DNA from: Prevotella melaninogenica
Lineage (GTDB): Bacteria; Bacteroidota; Bacteroidia; Bacteroidales; Bacteroidaceae
Assembly (NCBI RefSeq): GCF_018127965.1
Contig: NZ_CP072350.1
Coordinates: forward strand, 62,001-126,000
Direction: 5' to 3'
DNA length: 64,000 nt
Shown: piece after piece, positions 55,805 to 64,000 of the stretch
Position numbering within the stretch: the stretch's first letter is position 1
Layout of the letters: every line of letters starts with the position of its first letter
Made by a program: the position numbers and the translations under genes
Notes under the pieces: model-generated
What the model was told of the DNA's origin: nothing
Databases searched by the model: none
Seen by the model: the letters and a program-made list of their open reading frames with translations, nothing else

Positions 55805-56939
55805 GTAACTATTCAGCGGTATTGTTCAGTCTGTATTCTCTCCTCTAAAATCTTCGTATAAAGGCTATAAAGATGTTTTTCTTGCGTATTTCAGTTTTTC
55901 TTTGTACCTTTATACCTATGAAAGAGCAGGTTACGGATATATCAAAAGTATTACAAGGCATGACGGAAGAGATGCGATTATTGCGTGCAACTGTTAATCA
56001 GCAGTATGCCGAGATTATTAAATTGAACCGTAACATAAATGCTCTGAACCTTGAAATTCGCAAGAAAGATACGGAACTTATAAACTTACAGGAACGCTTG
56101 GCTAAGTATGAAAATCCTGACAAAAACTCTAATAACAGTAGCACTCCGCCAAGCAAGGAGCGTATAAAGGATGAGGTTATCAGAAGAACGCGAAGCCTCC
56201 GTAAGCCAAGTGGTAAGAAGCCGGGAGGACAAAAGGGACATGATGGACACAAGCTGCCTTGCTCTTCCATACCTGACGAGATAATTGATGAGGTACCCAA
56301 CTATTGTACTCGTTGCGGAGAATCTTTATCAGATACAGAACGTGTGCTTGATTATGTGACGCAGGTTATTTCCATTCCAGAGTTGAAGCCCGTAATCAGG
56401 GAAATCCGACACTATGTGATGGTATGCAAGAACCAGGTTTGTCTTGCACACTTACTCCGCGAACTGCAATATCTCTCAGAGTTGAACACTGAGCAAGAGT
56501 GGTCTGGGAAAGTAACCAATCTGTTCCGTGAAGCCATTCACGAGCGGAATACCAATCCGAACGACGTTATAGACAAGGTATCATGGATTGAACGTTTAGA
56601 CAATCTGATCAAACAGAATATAGAGGAGCTTGGTAAAAAGTTTATTACGTTCAGAAAAGGCTTGGTCAAATGCAGAGATTACATTTTCAATTTCCTCGAA
56701 AATCCGATGATACCATTTGACAATAATGGAAGCGAAAGGGGAATACGCAAGCTAAAAATCAAACTGAAGAACTCCTGTGCTTTTCGTTCAGACTTCGGAG
56801 CAGACGCTTTCCTTGAACTTCATTCGATTGTAGAAACAGCTAAGAAGCACGACAAAACTCCATATAATGCGATTCAAGCCTTATTTAAGGTTTGAGAAAT
56901 TGATATGCACTTATATATCTATTATCGCTGAATAGTTAC
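55805..56939 (+). mobile_element. IS66-type element, internally deleted
   Basis: Ends GTAACTATTCAGCGG and CGCTGAATAGTTAC are inverted repeats, with an 8-bp target duplication GAGGTAAC at 55797-55804 and 56940-56947, as for IS66. At 1135 bp it is less than half of a usual IS66 and retains only part of one gene. Confidence 0.88.
55918..56895 (+). pseudogene. IS66 transposase (TnpC) with in-frame internal deletion
   Basis: The N-terminal coiled coil (VNQQYAEIIKLNRNINALNL), basic linker with PSKERIK and KKPGGQKGHDGH, and zinc-ribbon start (YCTRCGESL) are present. After YVMVCKNQVC the protein jumps straight to LAHLLRELQYLSELNTEQEW and the C-terminal part with NNGSERGIRKLKIKLKNS. The central catalytic Asp residues are lost, so it cannot be active although the frame is open for 325 residues. 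Confidence 0.85.
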
Positions 56940-56947
56940 GAGGTAAC

Positions 56948-57240
56948 GAAGACTGTCCGTATGGTGATGGCGAATGTGGCAGATATCAGGACTTATGTCT
57001 ATGGTGCTACGTATGACAGCTGGAACCGGGTGCAGACGATGACTTATCCTGACGGTGAAGTGGTAACTTATCAATAACAATGCTGCCGGACAGGTGGAGC
57101 GTATGATGAGCAATAAACAGGGACATCAAAGCGTTATTGTTGATAGGATAGGTTACGACAAAGAGGGTCACACGGTCTATACGAGGCTCAGTAATTGGGA
57201 GGCGGATAAGTTTACGAGGTACAGCACTGGATAATCTTAC
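56948..57240 (+). pseudogene. Rhs-family core fragment 3
   Basis: TVRMVMANVADIRTYVYGAT, YDSWNRVQTMTYPDGEVVTY, then, after stop/frameshift, NNAAGQVERMMSNKQGHQSV and IVDRIGYDKEGHTVYTRLSN. These are clear Rhs YD repeats. The second half duplicates fragment 1. Confidence 0.75.
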
Positions 57241-57245
57241 CATTA

Positions 57246-58025
57246 ATAGCTATATCTCATAAATATCAGTTCCCCCTTTTCCATTCAAGGACAAATGCCG
57301 ATAGCATACTGTTTTCGATTTTGCTGTCATTTCTGTCACTTCACTTTTGACATTAACCTACTATCTATAAACCCATTACGCGAAGTGTTAAAAGTGACAG
57401 CAACTAAAATTAAAACTAAATTAGTGGTTTTAACCCAATTCAGTCATTAGAACCTAAACATTTTTTGTTTTAGTATCGAGCAGATTGTTTGGCTTTGAAA
57501 CACAGGCGTAGCAGGCTCGTCAAGTTACAAAGACAGACAAAATGTTGATAAGAAAATAAAAGATGTTAGGATATAATACCATACTATCGTAAGAATGTAC
57601 ATATTGTGGTCTAATGACCGATTTGGCTTAAATGATTCCCTCTTGATTACGTTTACACTCACAATGCCTTCCATCCTTTCTCCTTTTCCCATGTTTTTAA
57701 GACCCTTTTACAAAATAAAGTTGTATATTTGCCTTTGAAATTGCTATGCTCGATTTGTCTGTTCTTCCAAAAAGAGACTAATCCTGAAAAGTATAGCCAC
57801 AACATAACACATAACAAAGAACGTCTGCAGGCACAAGGTCTCACAGTGGATGTCGGGTTGTGGTGTAGGAAAACTTCTCCTCAATGCTGTGATAAGCGGC
57901 AAAGGAGGGGAATAATGTCCCAGCCTAACATACATTTCCTACCCATACATTATTCCTATTCTCACCACTAATTCCCGATACCGTCTCTTACAGAAAGTTC
58001 AAAAAAGCATTAACCAACGTTTAAA
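57246..58025. other. Spacer with an Rhs scrap and a promoter-like site
   Basis: About 57801-57857 encodes HNITHNKERLQAQGLTVDVG, similar to the RLQVKSLTAGG part of fragment 1. TATATTTG at 57724-57731 is a -7-like site. The rest shows nothing I recognise. Confidence 0.4.
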
Positions 58026-58448
58026 ATGAAAATAAAGAGTATTTTAGCTGTTTTTATAATAGTAGGCGACATATCTTATGCTCTTTACTTTTCATTAGTT
58101 ACAGATGTTTTATTAAAGTATGGTGAAACAATTCACACAAAGGCTATTATTGAAGAGAGATTAACAGGAAAGACTTCCGATCCAGTGCTGCGTTATAGAT
58201 TCTTATATGAAAATCAAGCTTATATCGGTTTTGTGTCAGAAACATCACGTTTACATATGTCTGATACTATCAATATTGTATTCTTAAAAAGTATCTATAA
58301 ACAAACCATTAATAAAATAAATTTTATATGGAAAAGAACTTATTATTCTCATTTGATGATGAGATTACAACTGGGTTTTATTATGATATTGATGGTCATA
58401 AAATTGCAGTTTATTTTGCGGCTTATTATGATAATGGGAGGTTCGTAG
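58026..58448 (+). CDS. Small membrane-anchored protein, possible immunity gene
   Basis: 140 residues: an N-terminal helix (SILAVFIIVGDISYALYFSL), then a DUF3592-like soluble part (KAIIEERLTGKTSDPVLRYR, FVSETSRLHMSDTINIVFLK). The last ~40 residues overlap the next gene by 121 bases in another frame and look like read-through, so the gene may have lost its original stop. AT-rich. Function unknown. Confidence 0.5.
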   Translation: MKIKSILAVFIIVGDISYALYFSLVTDVLLKYGETIHTKAIIEERLTGKTSDPVLRYRFLYENQAYIGFVSETSRLHMSDTINIVFLKSIYKQTINKINFIWKRTYYSHLMMRLQLGFIMILMVIKLQFILRLIMIMGGS

Positions 58449-58672
58449 AGAAGGAATGCCAACTTATTATTGAGAAATGGGAGTATGCAAAAAGTAAATT
58501 ATCTGTGGATAACCAATATAAAGATTTAGAAGATCATATTGGAATTATAAGCATGGTTTTAGATATACATATTGCAGATAAAAAATTGTTTTTAACGGTG
58601 AATACAGTAGATGGTCAATATGTAGATTTACTGTTTTATAATTGCAATGTTAAAATAGAAGATATTTCTTAA
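58328..58672 (+). CDS. Small soluble acidic protein, possible immunity gene
   Basis: A 114-residue protein (MEKNLLFSFDDEITTGFYYD, NGRFVEKECQLIIEKWEYAK) with alternating beta/helix pattern and low pI, features common in immunity proteins of polymorphic toxins. No family recognised. It begins inside the tail of the preceding frame. Confidence 0.55.
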   Translation: MEKNLLFSFDDEITTGFYYDIDGHKIAVYFAAYYDNGRFVEKECQLIIEKWEYAKSKLSVDNQYKDLEDHIGIISMVLDIHIADKKLFLTVNTVDGQYVDLLFYNCNVKIEDIS

Positions 58673-58774
58673 GTAGGACTTGTATAATACAAAATGTGAC
58701 CTTATGAATTTAAAAATAAAACCGACTCATGGTACCCCTCTGATAATGGTAAGACGACACCTTCAAGGTTTCTT

Positions 58775-59230
58775 ATGGTTATTCAATTTATAAAAGGTTT
58801 ACTTCTAATGGCAAAAGAATTTAATATACATACATATCCTACATTCTTTTTATTGTTATTGATAATGTTAATACCATTCGCATTATCAGTAGATGATATT
58901 ATGAATAATGATCAAAGCAATATGAAAATAATATTTTTGATTTCAGCATTTATAATCATCATTCTTGTTTATGGATTAGTAAAAACTCGCAAAAGAAAAA
59001 TAGTCATAAATGAGCTGGGCTTACTAATTACAGAAAAGGAAAGAAATATGAAGATTTCATGGGAGGAGATATCGCACATATTTTTTTTGTTCAACACCAT
59101 TTTTGGGGCTATATATAAGAATAACATTTACCAATCAAAGAGATCCTTTAATTATTTACTTTGGAAAAAGCAGTTTGTGGAGTGTCAATTTTTATCGTTT
59201 TCGGATAGCCATATTAGCGTTTTCACATAA
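58775..59230 (+). CDS. Membrane protein of unknown function
   Basis: A 151-residue protein with two helices (FFLLLLIMLIPFALSVDDIM, IIFLISAFIIIILVYGLVKT) and a PH-like cytoplasmic part (RKIVINELGLLITEKERNMK, ISWEEISHIFFLFNTIFG). The end may be frameshifted: another frame continues AILAFSHKKDIIVVKSNKWY up to the IS982 at 59279. It may therefore be a decayed immunity-type gene. Confidence 0.5.
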   Translation: MVIQFIKGLLLMAKEFNIHTYPTFFLLLLIMLIPFALSVDDIMNNDQSNMKIIFLISAFIIIILVYGLVKTRKRKIVINELGLLITEKERNMKISWEEISHIFFLFNTIFGAIYKNNIYQSKRSFNYLLWKKQFVECQFLSFSDSHISVFT

Positions 59231-59278
59231 AAAAGATATAATAGTTGTAAAATCCAATAAATGGTATCTAAAGCTAAT

Positions 59279-60407
59279 AACCTGAACTCGGGCTAAGTAT
59301 CATACCACTCTTCTGTTTGGTTTAGTACAACGGCTCTTTAGACTCAATCTTTTGATTGGGTCTAAAGATAATAATAAAACAGATTACTTTAGAATAATGT
59401 AAGCTGTCCCGAATGTTGCTCTATAGCAAAGTCTATGTTCACTGCTGGCTTCTTCTCAAAGAAGCAGTAGGCTGCAATAGCAGAGAGAACATTCATTGCG
59501 AAATTAAATATGCTTCTATGCCTTGAATGCACTAATTGAGCTACATTCTTTAGCTCATCATTGATAGTCTCTATTACAGATCTTTTCCTTAGAAGAAGTC
59601 TATCATAAAGTGGCATTAGTTTGTTTTTCATGTTACTCCTAATGCCAGTAACTAAATTTATTCCATCATTGAACAATCGTTCAAATAATCCTTGAGAAAT
59701 GTACCCTTTGTCTGCAAACAATTTACCAAACACATTGTCTGTCAACCTGTTAAATACATTTTTATCTCGGTCATCAACATTTGCTTTAGTGAGCATAAAG
59801 TTTAGAATCTCACCTCTTTCATTACAGATAAGATGTAGTTTGAATCCAAAATACCATCCCATTGTACTCTTACCCCTTGTTGCATAATTTCTAAAAACCT
59901 TATTGCGACAAATACGTTTATTATGGCAAACTGGAATACAAGTTGAGTCAATAAAACTAATACCAGTACACCTCCCAAAACAACATATCTGCAGGAACAT
60001 CATCATCTCTACAGAGACTCTTGCCTCTAATTCAAGAAAACGATTATAAGACAATTGATTTGGAAATAAATCTGCTAAATGCTCTTTTACGAAAAAGGTA
60101 TAATAGTGACGAAAAATACGATAGGAATTAAAGTGGAAGCAAATTAATATCGTTATGATTTCAGACTTACTCATACGCCACCTGCGATGGCGATGACATC
60201 CTTTATTCTTTTCTGAGAGACCTATTTTATCAGTTTCTAACTCAAATTCTTTGCAAAAGTCATCTGTAATACAGAAAATTTCAGTAATTTTGTCCTTGGT
60301 AATCATCGTTATGTTTATTGTAAATAATTGATTTTCAACTATAAAGTTACAAAAATATAATGAGATTACCAACTTTGTGCAGACTTTTCTTATCCCGAGT
60401 TCAGGTT
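59279..60407 (-). mobile_element. IS982-family insertion sequence
   Basis: A 1129-bp element with inverted ends AACCTGAACTCGGG and CCCGAGTTCAGGTT. A short direct repeat AAT flanks it, and a longer duplication is not evident. It lies within the immunity-like gene cluster. Confidence 0.88.
59389..60306 (-). CDS. IS982-family transposase
   Basis: A 305-residue DDE transposase that looks complete. Catalytic positions are visible as FIDSTCIPVCHNKR, LFADKGYISQGL and RSVIETINDELKN, with the family segment GWYFGFKLHLICNERGEILN. The ATG at 60306 (MITKDKITEIF) is preferred over an extension into the left end. Unrelated to its neighbours. Confidence 0.93.
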   Translation of the reverse strand: MITKDKITEIFCITDDFCKEFELETDKIGLSEKNKGCHRHRRWRMSKSEIITILICFHFNSYRIFRHYYTFFVKEHLADLFPNQLSYNRFLELEARVSVEMMMFLQICCFGRCTGISFIDSTCIPVCHNKRICRNKVFRNYATRGKSTMGWYFGFKLHLICNERGEILNFMLTKANVDDRDKNVFNRLTDNVFGKLFADKGYISQGLFERLFNDGINLVTGIRSNMKNKLMPLYDRLLLRKRSVIETINDELKNVAQLVHSRHRSIFNFAMNVLSAIAAYCFFEKKPAVNIDFAIEQHSGQLTLF

Positions 60408-60675
60408 AATATAAAATAGGTAGTTCAATTGTCGTTCAAGGTGCTTCGTTAAAAGCTAATAAAATAATTTGGTTTGGCTTTACAACATTGTAACTTTACA
60501 TCTGATGGTCGATAGCTACACGAAAACAAAGGATTATAACCATGAAACCATTTAGTGTTCAAACGGCAGAGAAACATCTTATCAATATAATTTATTCGGT
60601 CGAAAGCTTATATTCTTTTAGAGAATCGTGGTTAGGATAAAGAGGAGTAAATCATTTAATTAAAAAAAGTAAGCT

Positions 60676-61203
60676 ATGTTAGAATATAAAAGATATCAAA
60701 TTTTGAACCTAAATTTTATTCATGAACTTGATACTGTCATTTTAGATTCAAAGCTTAAATATATTTCTGATTTTATTTTCCGTCAAGTACAAGGAAAATC
60801 TGTTTTCCTTTTTGAGATGAAGCCAACGAAGACATCAATTCTCTATGATATAGACCCAGAAAGCAAATATCATAGTATTAACTCAAGAAAAATAATTTAT
60901 ACTAAGAATTTAAATCTAAGCAAAAAGGTAATTTCTATGATAGTTGAAGATGAAAGCTTCTATTTGGGACATCTTTTAATTATTATAGGGACTTTCTCAA
61001 AAAGTAAGATTTCTAATATTTCAAACATGTGGGAAGATTTATTAGAAACAGGAATAGAGTATTTTAAGATGGGAAATGATGGAGAATCTTTTTATTGGTA
61101 CAATCCTCAGATAAATTCAGCAGAGGAAGAGTTCAAATTATTCATTAATGAATTGAACACCTTTGCCCATGGTATCAAACATATTAATAATGAAAATGGA
61201 TAA
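60676..61203 (+). CDS. Hypothetical soluble protein, possible immunity gene
   Basis: 175 residues, AT-rich, beta-rich first half (IFRQVQGKSVFLFEMKPTKT) and helical end (EEEFKLFINELNTFAHGIKH). No family recognised. Its stop overlaps the start of the next small membrane gene, so they form a pair. The setting among Rhs scraps suggests an immunity role. Confidence 0.55.
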   Translation: MLEYKRYQILNLNFIHELDTVILDSKLKYISDFIFRQVQGKSVFLFEMKPTKTSILYDIDPESKYHSINSRKIIYTKNLNLSKKVISMIVEDESFYLGHLLIIIGTFSKSKISNISNMWEDLLETGIEYFKMGNDGESFYWYNPQINSAEEEFKLFINELNTFAHGIKHINNENG

Positions 61204-61432
61204 GAATATTATTTGGGTTATAGCATTACATGTAATAACTTTTACATTTGTTATAATTTCGTGGAATCATTCATTTAATAACATAGGTTTCAATATAGTC
61301 TCTGGTATTTCATGTATGTTATTGGGAGGCAGTTATTTATATCTTGAGTTATCGAAATATTCAGAAGAAGGGAAGGTAACATGGTTCAGTATTACGCATA
61401 CGATTATACCTTTAATCTTCTTGTTATTTTGA
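61190..61432 (+). CDS. Small three-helix membrane protein
   Basis: 80 residues (MKMDKNIIWVIALHVITFTF, GISCMLLGGSYLYLEL, ITHTIIPLIFLLF). It starts inside the last codons of the preceding gene, which suggests translational coupling. Function unknown. Confidence 0.5.
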   Translation: MKMDKNIIWVIALHVITFTFVIISWNHSFNNIGFNIVSGISCMLLGGSYLYLELSKYSEEGKVTWFSITHTIIPLIFLLF

Positions 61433-61447
61433 GCTGGTATTGCTCTT

Positions 61448-61627
61448 ATGTTTTATCATAACATCGTAATAATGTTTTTATTACAATGTCTGGTCGCAAG
61501 TTTAATTCCCCTCAGTTTTTTGTACCTTAGGATTAAGCGTAAAGAAAATAAATATATAACGCTATTACTCATAATTATAAGCGGCATCTTTATAGTTCTA
61601 CCCTTTATAGTTTTATCTATTTTGTAA
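61448..61627 (+). CDS. Small membrane protein, 59 residues, end formed by IS66 remnant
   Basis: MFYHNIVIMFLLQCLVASLI, PLSFLYLRIKRKENKYITLL, LIIISGIFIVLPFIVLSIL. Two hydrophobic helices lie around a basic loop. Its TAA stop falls in the first bases (GTAAC) of the IS66 remnant at 61624, so the original C-terminus may be lost. It is the third gene in a row of small coupled genes. Confidence 0.4.
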   Translation: MFYHNIVIMFLLQCLVASLIPLSFLYLRIKRKENKYITLLLIIISGIFIVLPFIVLSIL

Positions 61628-62073
61628 CTATTCAGCGGTATCGATCAGTCAGTATTCTCTCCTCTAAAATCTTCGTATAAAGGCTATAAAGATGCTTATT
61701 TTTCTTGCGTATTTCAGATTTTCTTTTTACCTTTATACCTATGAAATAGCAGGTTACGGACATATCAAAAGTATTATAAGGCATGACGGAAGAGATACGA
61801 TTATTGCGTGAAACTGTCAACCAGCAGTATGCTGAGATTGTCAGATTGAACCTTAACATATATGCCCTGAGTCTCCAAATTAGCAAGTTAAAAATCATAC
61901 TAAAGTACTCTTATACATTTCATTTCGACTTTGGAGTGGACACATTTCTTGAAGTTTATTTGGTCTCAGCAACAGCTAAGAACTACTATAAAACGCCATA
62001 TAATTCTATTTAGACCTAAAAAACGGATAAATTGCCATACACTGTATATCCCCTGTCATTGTTGAATAGTTAC
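61624..62073 (+). mobile_element. IS66-type remnant, about 450 bp
   Basis: Starts GTAACTATTCAGCGGTATCG and ends GTTGAATAGTTAC, with the same inverted ends as the copy at 55805. Only the two extremities remain (transposase start and end joined). No clear target duplication is seen. Confidence 0.8.
61741..62013 (+). pseudogene. IS66 transposase remnant
   Basis: The start codon is followed by a stop at codon 3. The coiled-coil part (MTEEIRLLRETVNQQYAEIV) joins directly to the C-terminal part (KLKIILKYSYTFHFDFGVDT). It lacks about 85% of the transposase. Confidence 0.8.
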
Positions 62074-62084
62074 ACGTAAAATAT

Positions 62085-62740
62085 ATGATGGACAATAAGA
62101 ATAACTTTATTAATGCAGAAATATTCCTTGATAACATTATTAGGAAATATAAAGTTAAAACGACTTCTAAGTATACGATCTCTGGTAGATCCCTATTTGA
62201 GGTAAGTTCAAAGAAAGAAATGAGTATTGTATGCTCTGAGATTGTAGATAATCATTATTTACTTGACATTAAAATACTAAACCAGACCAACACCTACGGT
62301 TTAGAATTTTTAGAGCAGAAATCCCTTGAGTTACTTGATAAAGTTAATGATATTCAATCCCACCTACTTATATCAATGGATTTATGTGGTAAGTTGAAGG
62401 ATGTATTAAATTTTACAGAACTACATGAAAAATGGGAAAGAATTAAAACAGATATAAGAAACTCATCAGTAGAGATTTCCAAAATAATATCAGATGGAAA
62501 TCAGTTATATGCTCATGGTTCGCAATCTTTTGCTGCAGAACTTAATAAAACGATATTTTATAAAGCTCTTGGAATGAGTTTGATACCTTTTGATGGAATA
62601 AAAAAAGAAGGTAACAAGACTTTCCTTTATAATACTTCCTCACTTTTATTCCCTCAAATTGAGAAGAAAGTTTCTATTGTATTAGATGATATTGTTCACT
62701 TTAGTGATACACCAGCAACTCTACTAACCTTAAAAAATAA
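62085..62740 (+). pseudogene. Hypothetical gene truncated by ISL3 copy 2
   Basis: A soluble protein of about 218 residues remains (MMDNKNNFINAEIFLDNIIR, LEFLEQKSLELLDKVNDIQS, QLYAHGSQSFAAELNKTIFY) up to TLLTLKNK, where the ISL3 begins at 62741. The frame runs on for 15 codons into the IS. I do not recognise the family; the FFP-like LLFPQIEKK and acidic end suggest a cytoplasmic protein. The 3' part lies beyond the window. Confidence 0.6.
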
Positions 62741-64000
62741 GGTTCATCCGACATTTCGAGTGATACGGCAGTCATGCAGTGCATAAAGTCGTAGAGTAAA
62801 GTATTTCTCGTCCCTAAATCCATACGCATTTCGTTTCATAACCTTTATCTTGTTATTAATACCTTCAACTTTTCCCGTTGATAGATGGCAATCGTACCAG
62901 GCAAGGATCCCTTTCTTATAGGTTTTCACGGTAACAGCCATTTTCTGTAATTGTGTTATCTTACTTTGTTCAGCCTGTCTTATCCAGTCATCAAGCACTT
63001 TTTCTGCCATAGCCTTCATGGATTGCGACCATATCTGATGGAGTTGTTCCTTCAAATAGTATGCTTTTGACAATGGCTCATTCATAGCTAAGGCATTCTC
63101 AAGCCTTGTCTTGTGCTGTTTATCAAAGATGTCTACACCATTGCCGAGTAGCAGATACCTTGTTCCTTTGAGTACTTTACGCTTATTTATATCTTTCTCC
63201 ATACTATAAACTTTACGTCTGATATCATCAAGTTTCTCGTTCATTAACTTCACTACATGGAAATGATCAAATACATGTACTGCATCGGGACAATTCTCCA
63301 TAACAGAGGCTATGAAAGCCGCAGACAAGTCTGTTGCCACATGCTTTATCTTTATATTCTTACGTTTGACTTTCCGCCAGAATTTCTTCAGAGCTTCACT
63401 ACCCTTGCCATCGCCAACATAGATTATCCTGCCACTGTCCAAATCAACGACGATTGTCTTATAGACATGTCCTTTCCTAACAGCAAACTCATCTATACCA
63501 ATATTCTCTACACCCTCTAAAGATGGAGGACTATAATGACGCTTAAGGTAAGAGGAGTGTATTTCCTTTACAGTATCCCATGATACGCCCAAATGATTCG
63601 ATACGTCCTGAAGCGTCATGCCACGAAGTAAATCTACTACATACTTAGCAAAACGGTGAGTATAGCCGCAACTGCCAGTGGCAAAAGGAATTTTCTCCTG
63701 CTGATCGAAGTCACATTCCTTACATTTATAGCGTTGTACCTTCATGCGTATAGTTACTCGCTTGCCACCTATGGGAAGTCCAACAAAGTCTCGTAAACGA
63801 TACCCATTCTTTACTATGGAGCGGGCATCACAAGAAGGGCAACATCTTATTCGTTCTTTTGCTTGCACATGCAAAATAATTCTATTACCTTTGTACTCTT
63901 CACAAGTGCATTCGTGGGTATAAAGACCCCAAGCATGATATAGGAAACTGCTGTTCATATTTGTACATTTGTTGGTGCATATTCAAATATACAATATTTA
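62741..64000 (-). mobile_element. ISL3-family insertion sequence, copy 2 (partial in window)
   Basis: Same left end (GGTTCATCCGACATTTCGAG) and sequence as the element at 39553-40866. By comparison it should end about 54 bases beyond the window. The eight bases before it, AAAAATAA, should recur after its right end if this is a simple insertion. Confidence 0.93.
62744..63958 (-). CDS. ISL3-family transposase (second copy)
   Basis: 404 residues, identical in protein sequence to the copy at 39556-40770, with the same zinc ribbon and DDE positions. Identity of the two copies indicates recent or ongoing transposition. Confidence 0.95.
   Translation of the reverse strand: MNSSFLYHAWGLYTHECTCEEYKGNRIILHVQAKERIRCCPSCDARSIVKNGYRLRDFVGLPIGGKRVTIRMKVQRYKCKECDFDQQEKIPFATGSCGYTHRFAKYVVDLLRGMTLQDVSNHLGVSWDTVKEIHSSYLKRHYSPPSLEGVENIGIDEFAVRKGHVYKTIVVDLDSGRIIYVGDGKGSEALKKFWRKVKRKNIKIKHVATDLSAAFIASVMENCPDAVHVFDHFHVVKLMNEKLDDIRRKVYSMEKDINKRKVLKGTRYLLLGNGVDIFDKQHKTRLENALAMNEPLSKAYYLKEQLHQIWSQSMKAMAEKVLDDWIRQAEQSKITQLQKMAVTVKTYKKGILAWYDCHLSTGKVEGINNKIKVMKRNAYGFRDEKYFTLRLYALHDCRITRNVG

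Noticed and set aside
57729..57971. An 80-residue gene
   Set aside because: It starts inside a promoter-like motif, contains an Rhs scrap (NKERLQAQGLTVD) and lacks any protein-like pattern otherwise.

Overview
The window looks like chromosomal DNA of an oral-type Prevotella (Bacteroidota). The support is: two SusC/SusD pairs, a FecR/ECF-sigma pair, a type IX secretion (T9SS) cargo protease with a PorV-like partner, BACON-domain lipoproteins, the Bacteroidota -7 promoter motif TAnnTTTG ahead of many genes, almost no Shine-Dalgarno sites, and AT-rich DNA. Species is not determined from sequence alone.

Layout. 1-8.3 kb: an orphan SusD/SusC pair (minus strand) divergent from an ECF sigma factor and a FecR anti-sigma. 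8.6-17.3 kb: housekeeping and envelope genes: a 51-residue membrane protein, an RluA-type pseudouridine synthase, an HD-domain protein, a carboxyltransferase-like protein whose biotin-type domain has lost its lysine, a lipoprotein, an ExbB/unknown/ExbD/ExbD operon and an Lrp-type regulator. 17.8-28.6 kb: an MFS transporter, an S9 peptidase, yidC, pyrG, tRNA-Ser(GGA), an SDR oxidoreductase and a PepSY membrane protein. 29.7-38.5 kb: a five-gene operon of two BACON lipoproteins, a subtilase with a C-terminal sorting domain, a PorV-like barrel and another secreted protein; together they look like a secreted proteolytic unit. 39-43 kb: a Sau3AI-like restriction gene broken by an IS4-superfamily element that is itself broken by an ISL3 element. 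43.1-52.3 kb: a small secreted protein, a GH43 enzyme and a four-gene polysaccharide utilisation locus (SusC, SusD, GH18, DUF1735/LamG) like those that release host N-glycans. 52.6-54.4 kb: mrp and a conserved small protein. 55-64 kb: a decayed Rhs region with scattered immunity-like small genes, two internally deleted IS66 copies, an IS982 and a second ISL3 copy that runs off the window end.

The intergenic DNA is unusually rich in repeats. Most striking is a family of seven dispersed elements, each built from (normally) five 22-bp units and sharing a conserved head and tail. I do not recognise it as a described family. Alongside it are ISL3-type MITEs (one carrying a second nested MITE), a palindromic repeat found behind genes, octamer-like GTTKACAA arrays and a tandem CAAG/CTTG hairpin array.

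Functionally, the TonB-dependent SusC transporters would draw energy from an ExbB/ExbD system such as the one here. The secreted protease, GH18 and GH43 fit a lifestyle based on degrading host proteins and glycans. All functions are read from sequence motifs; no search was run.
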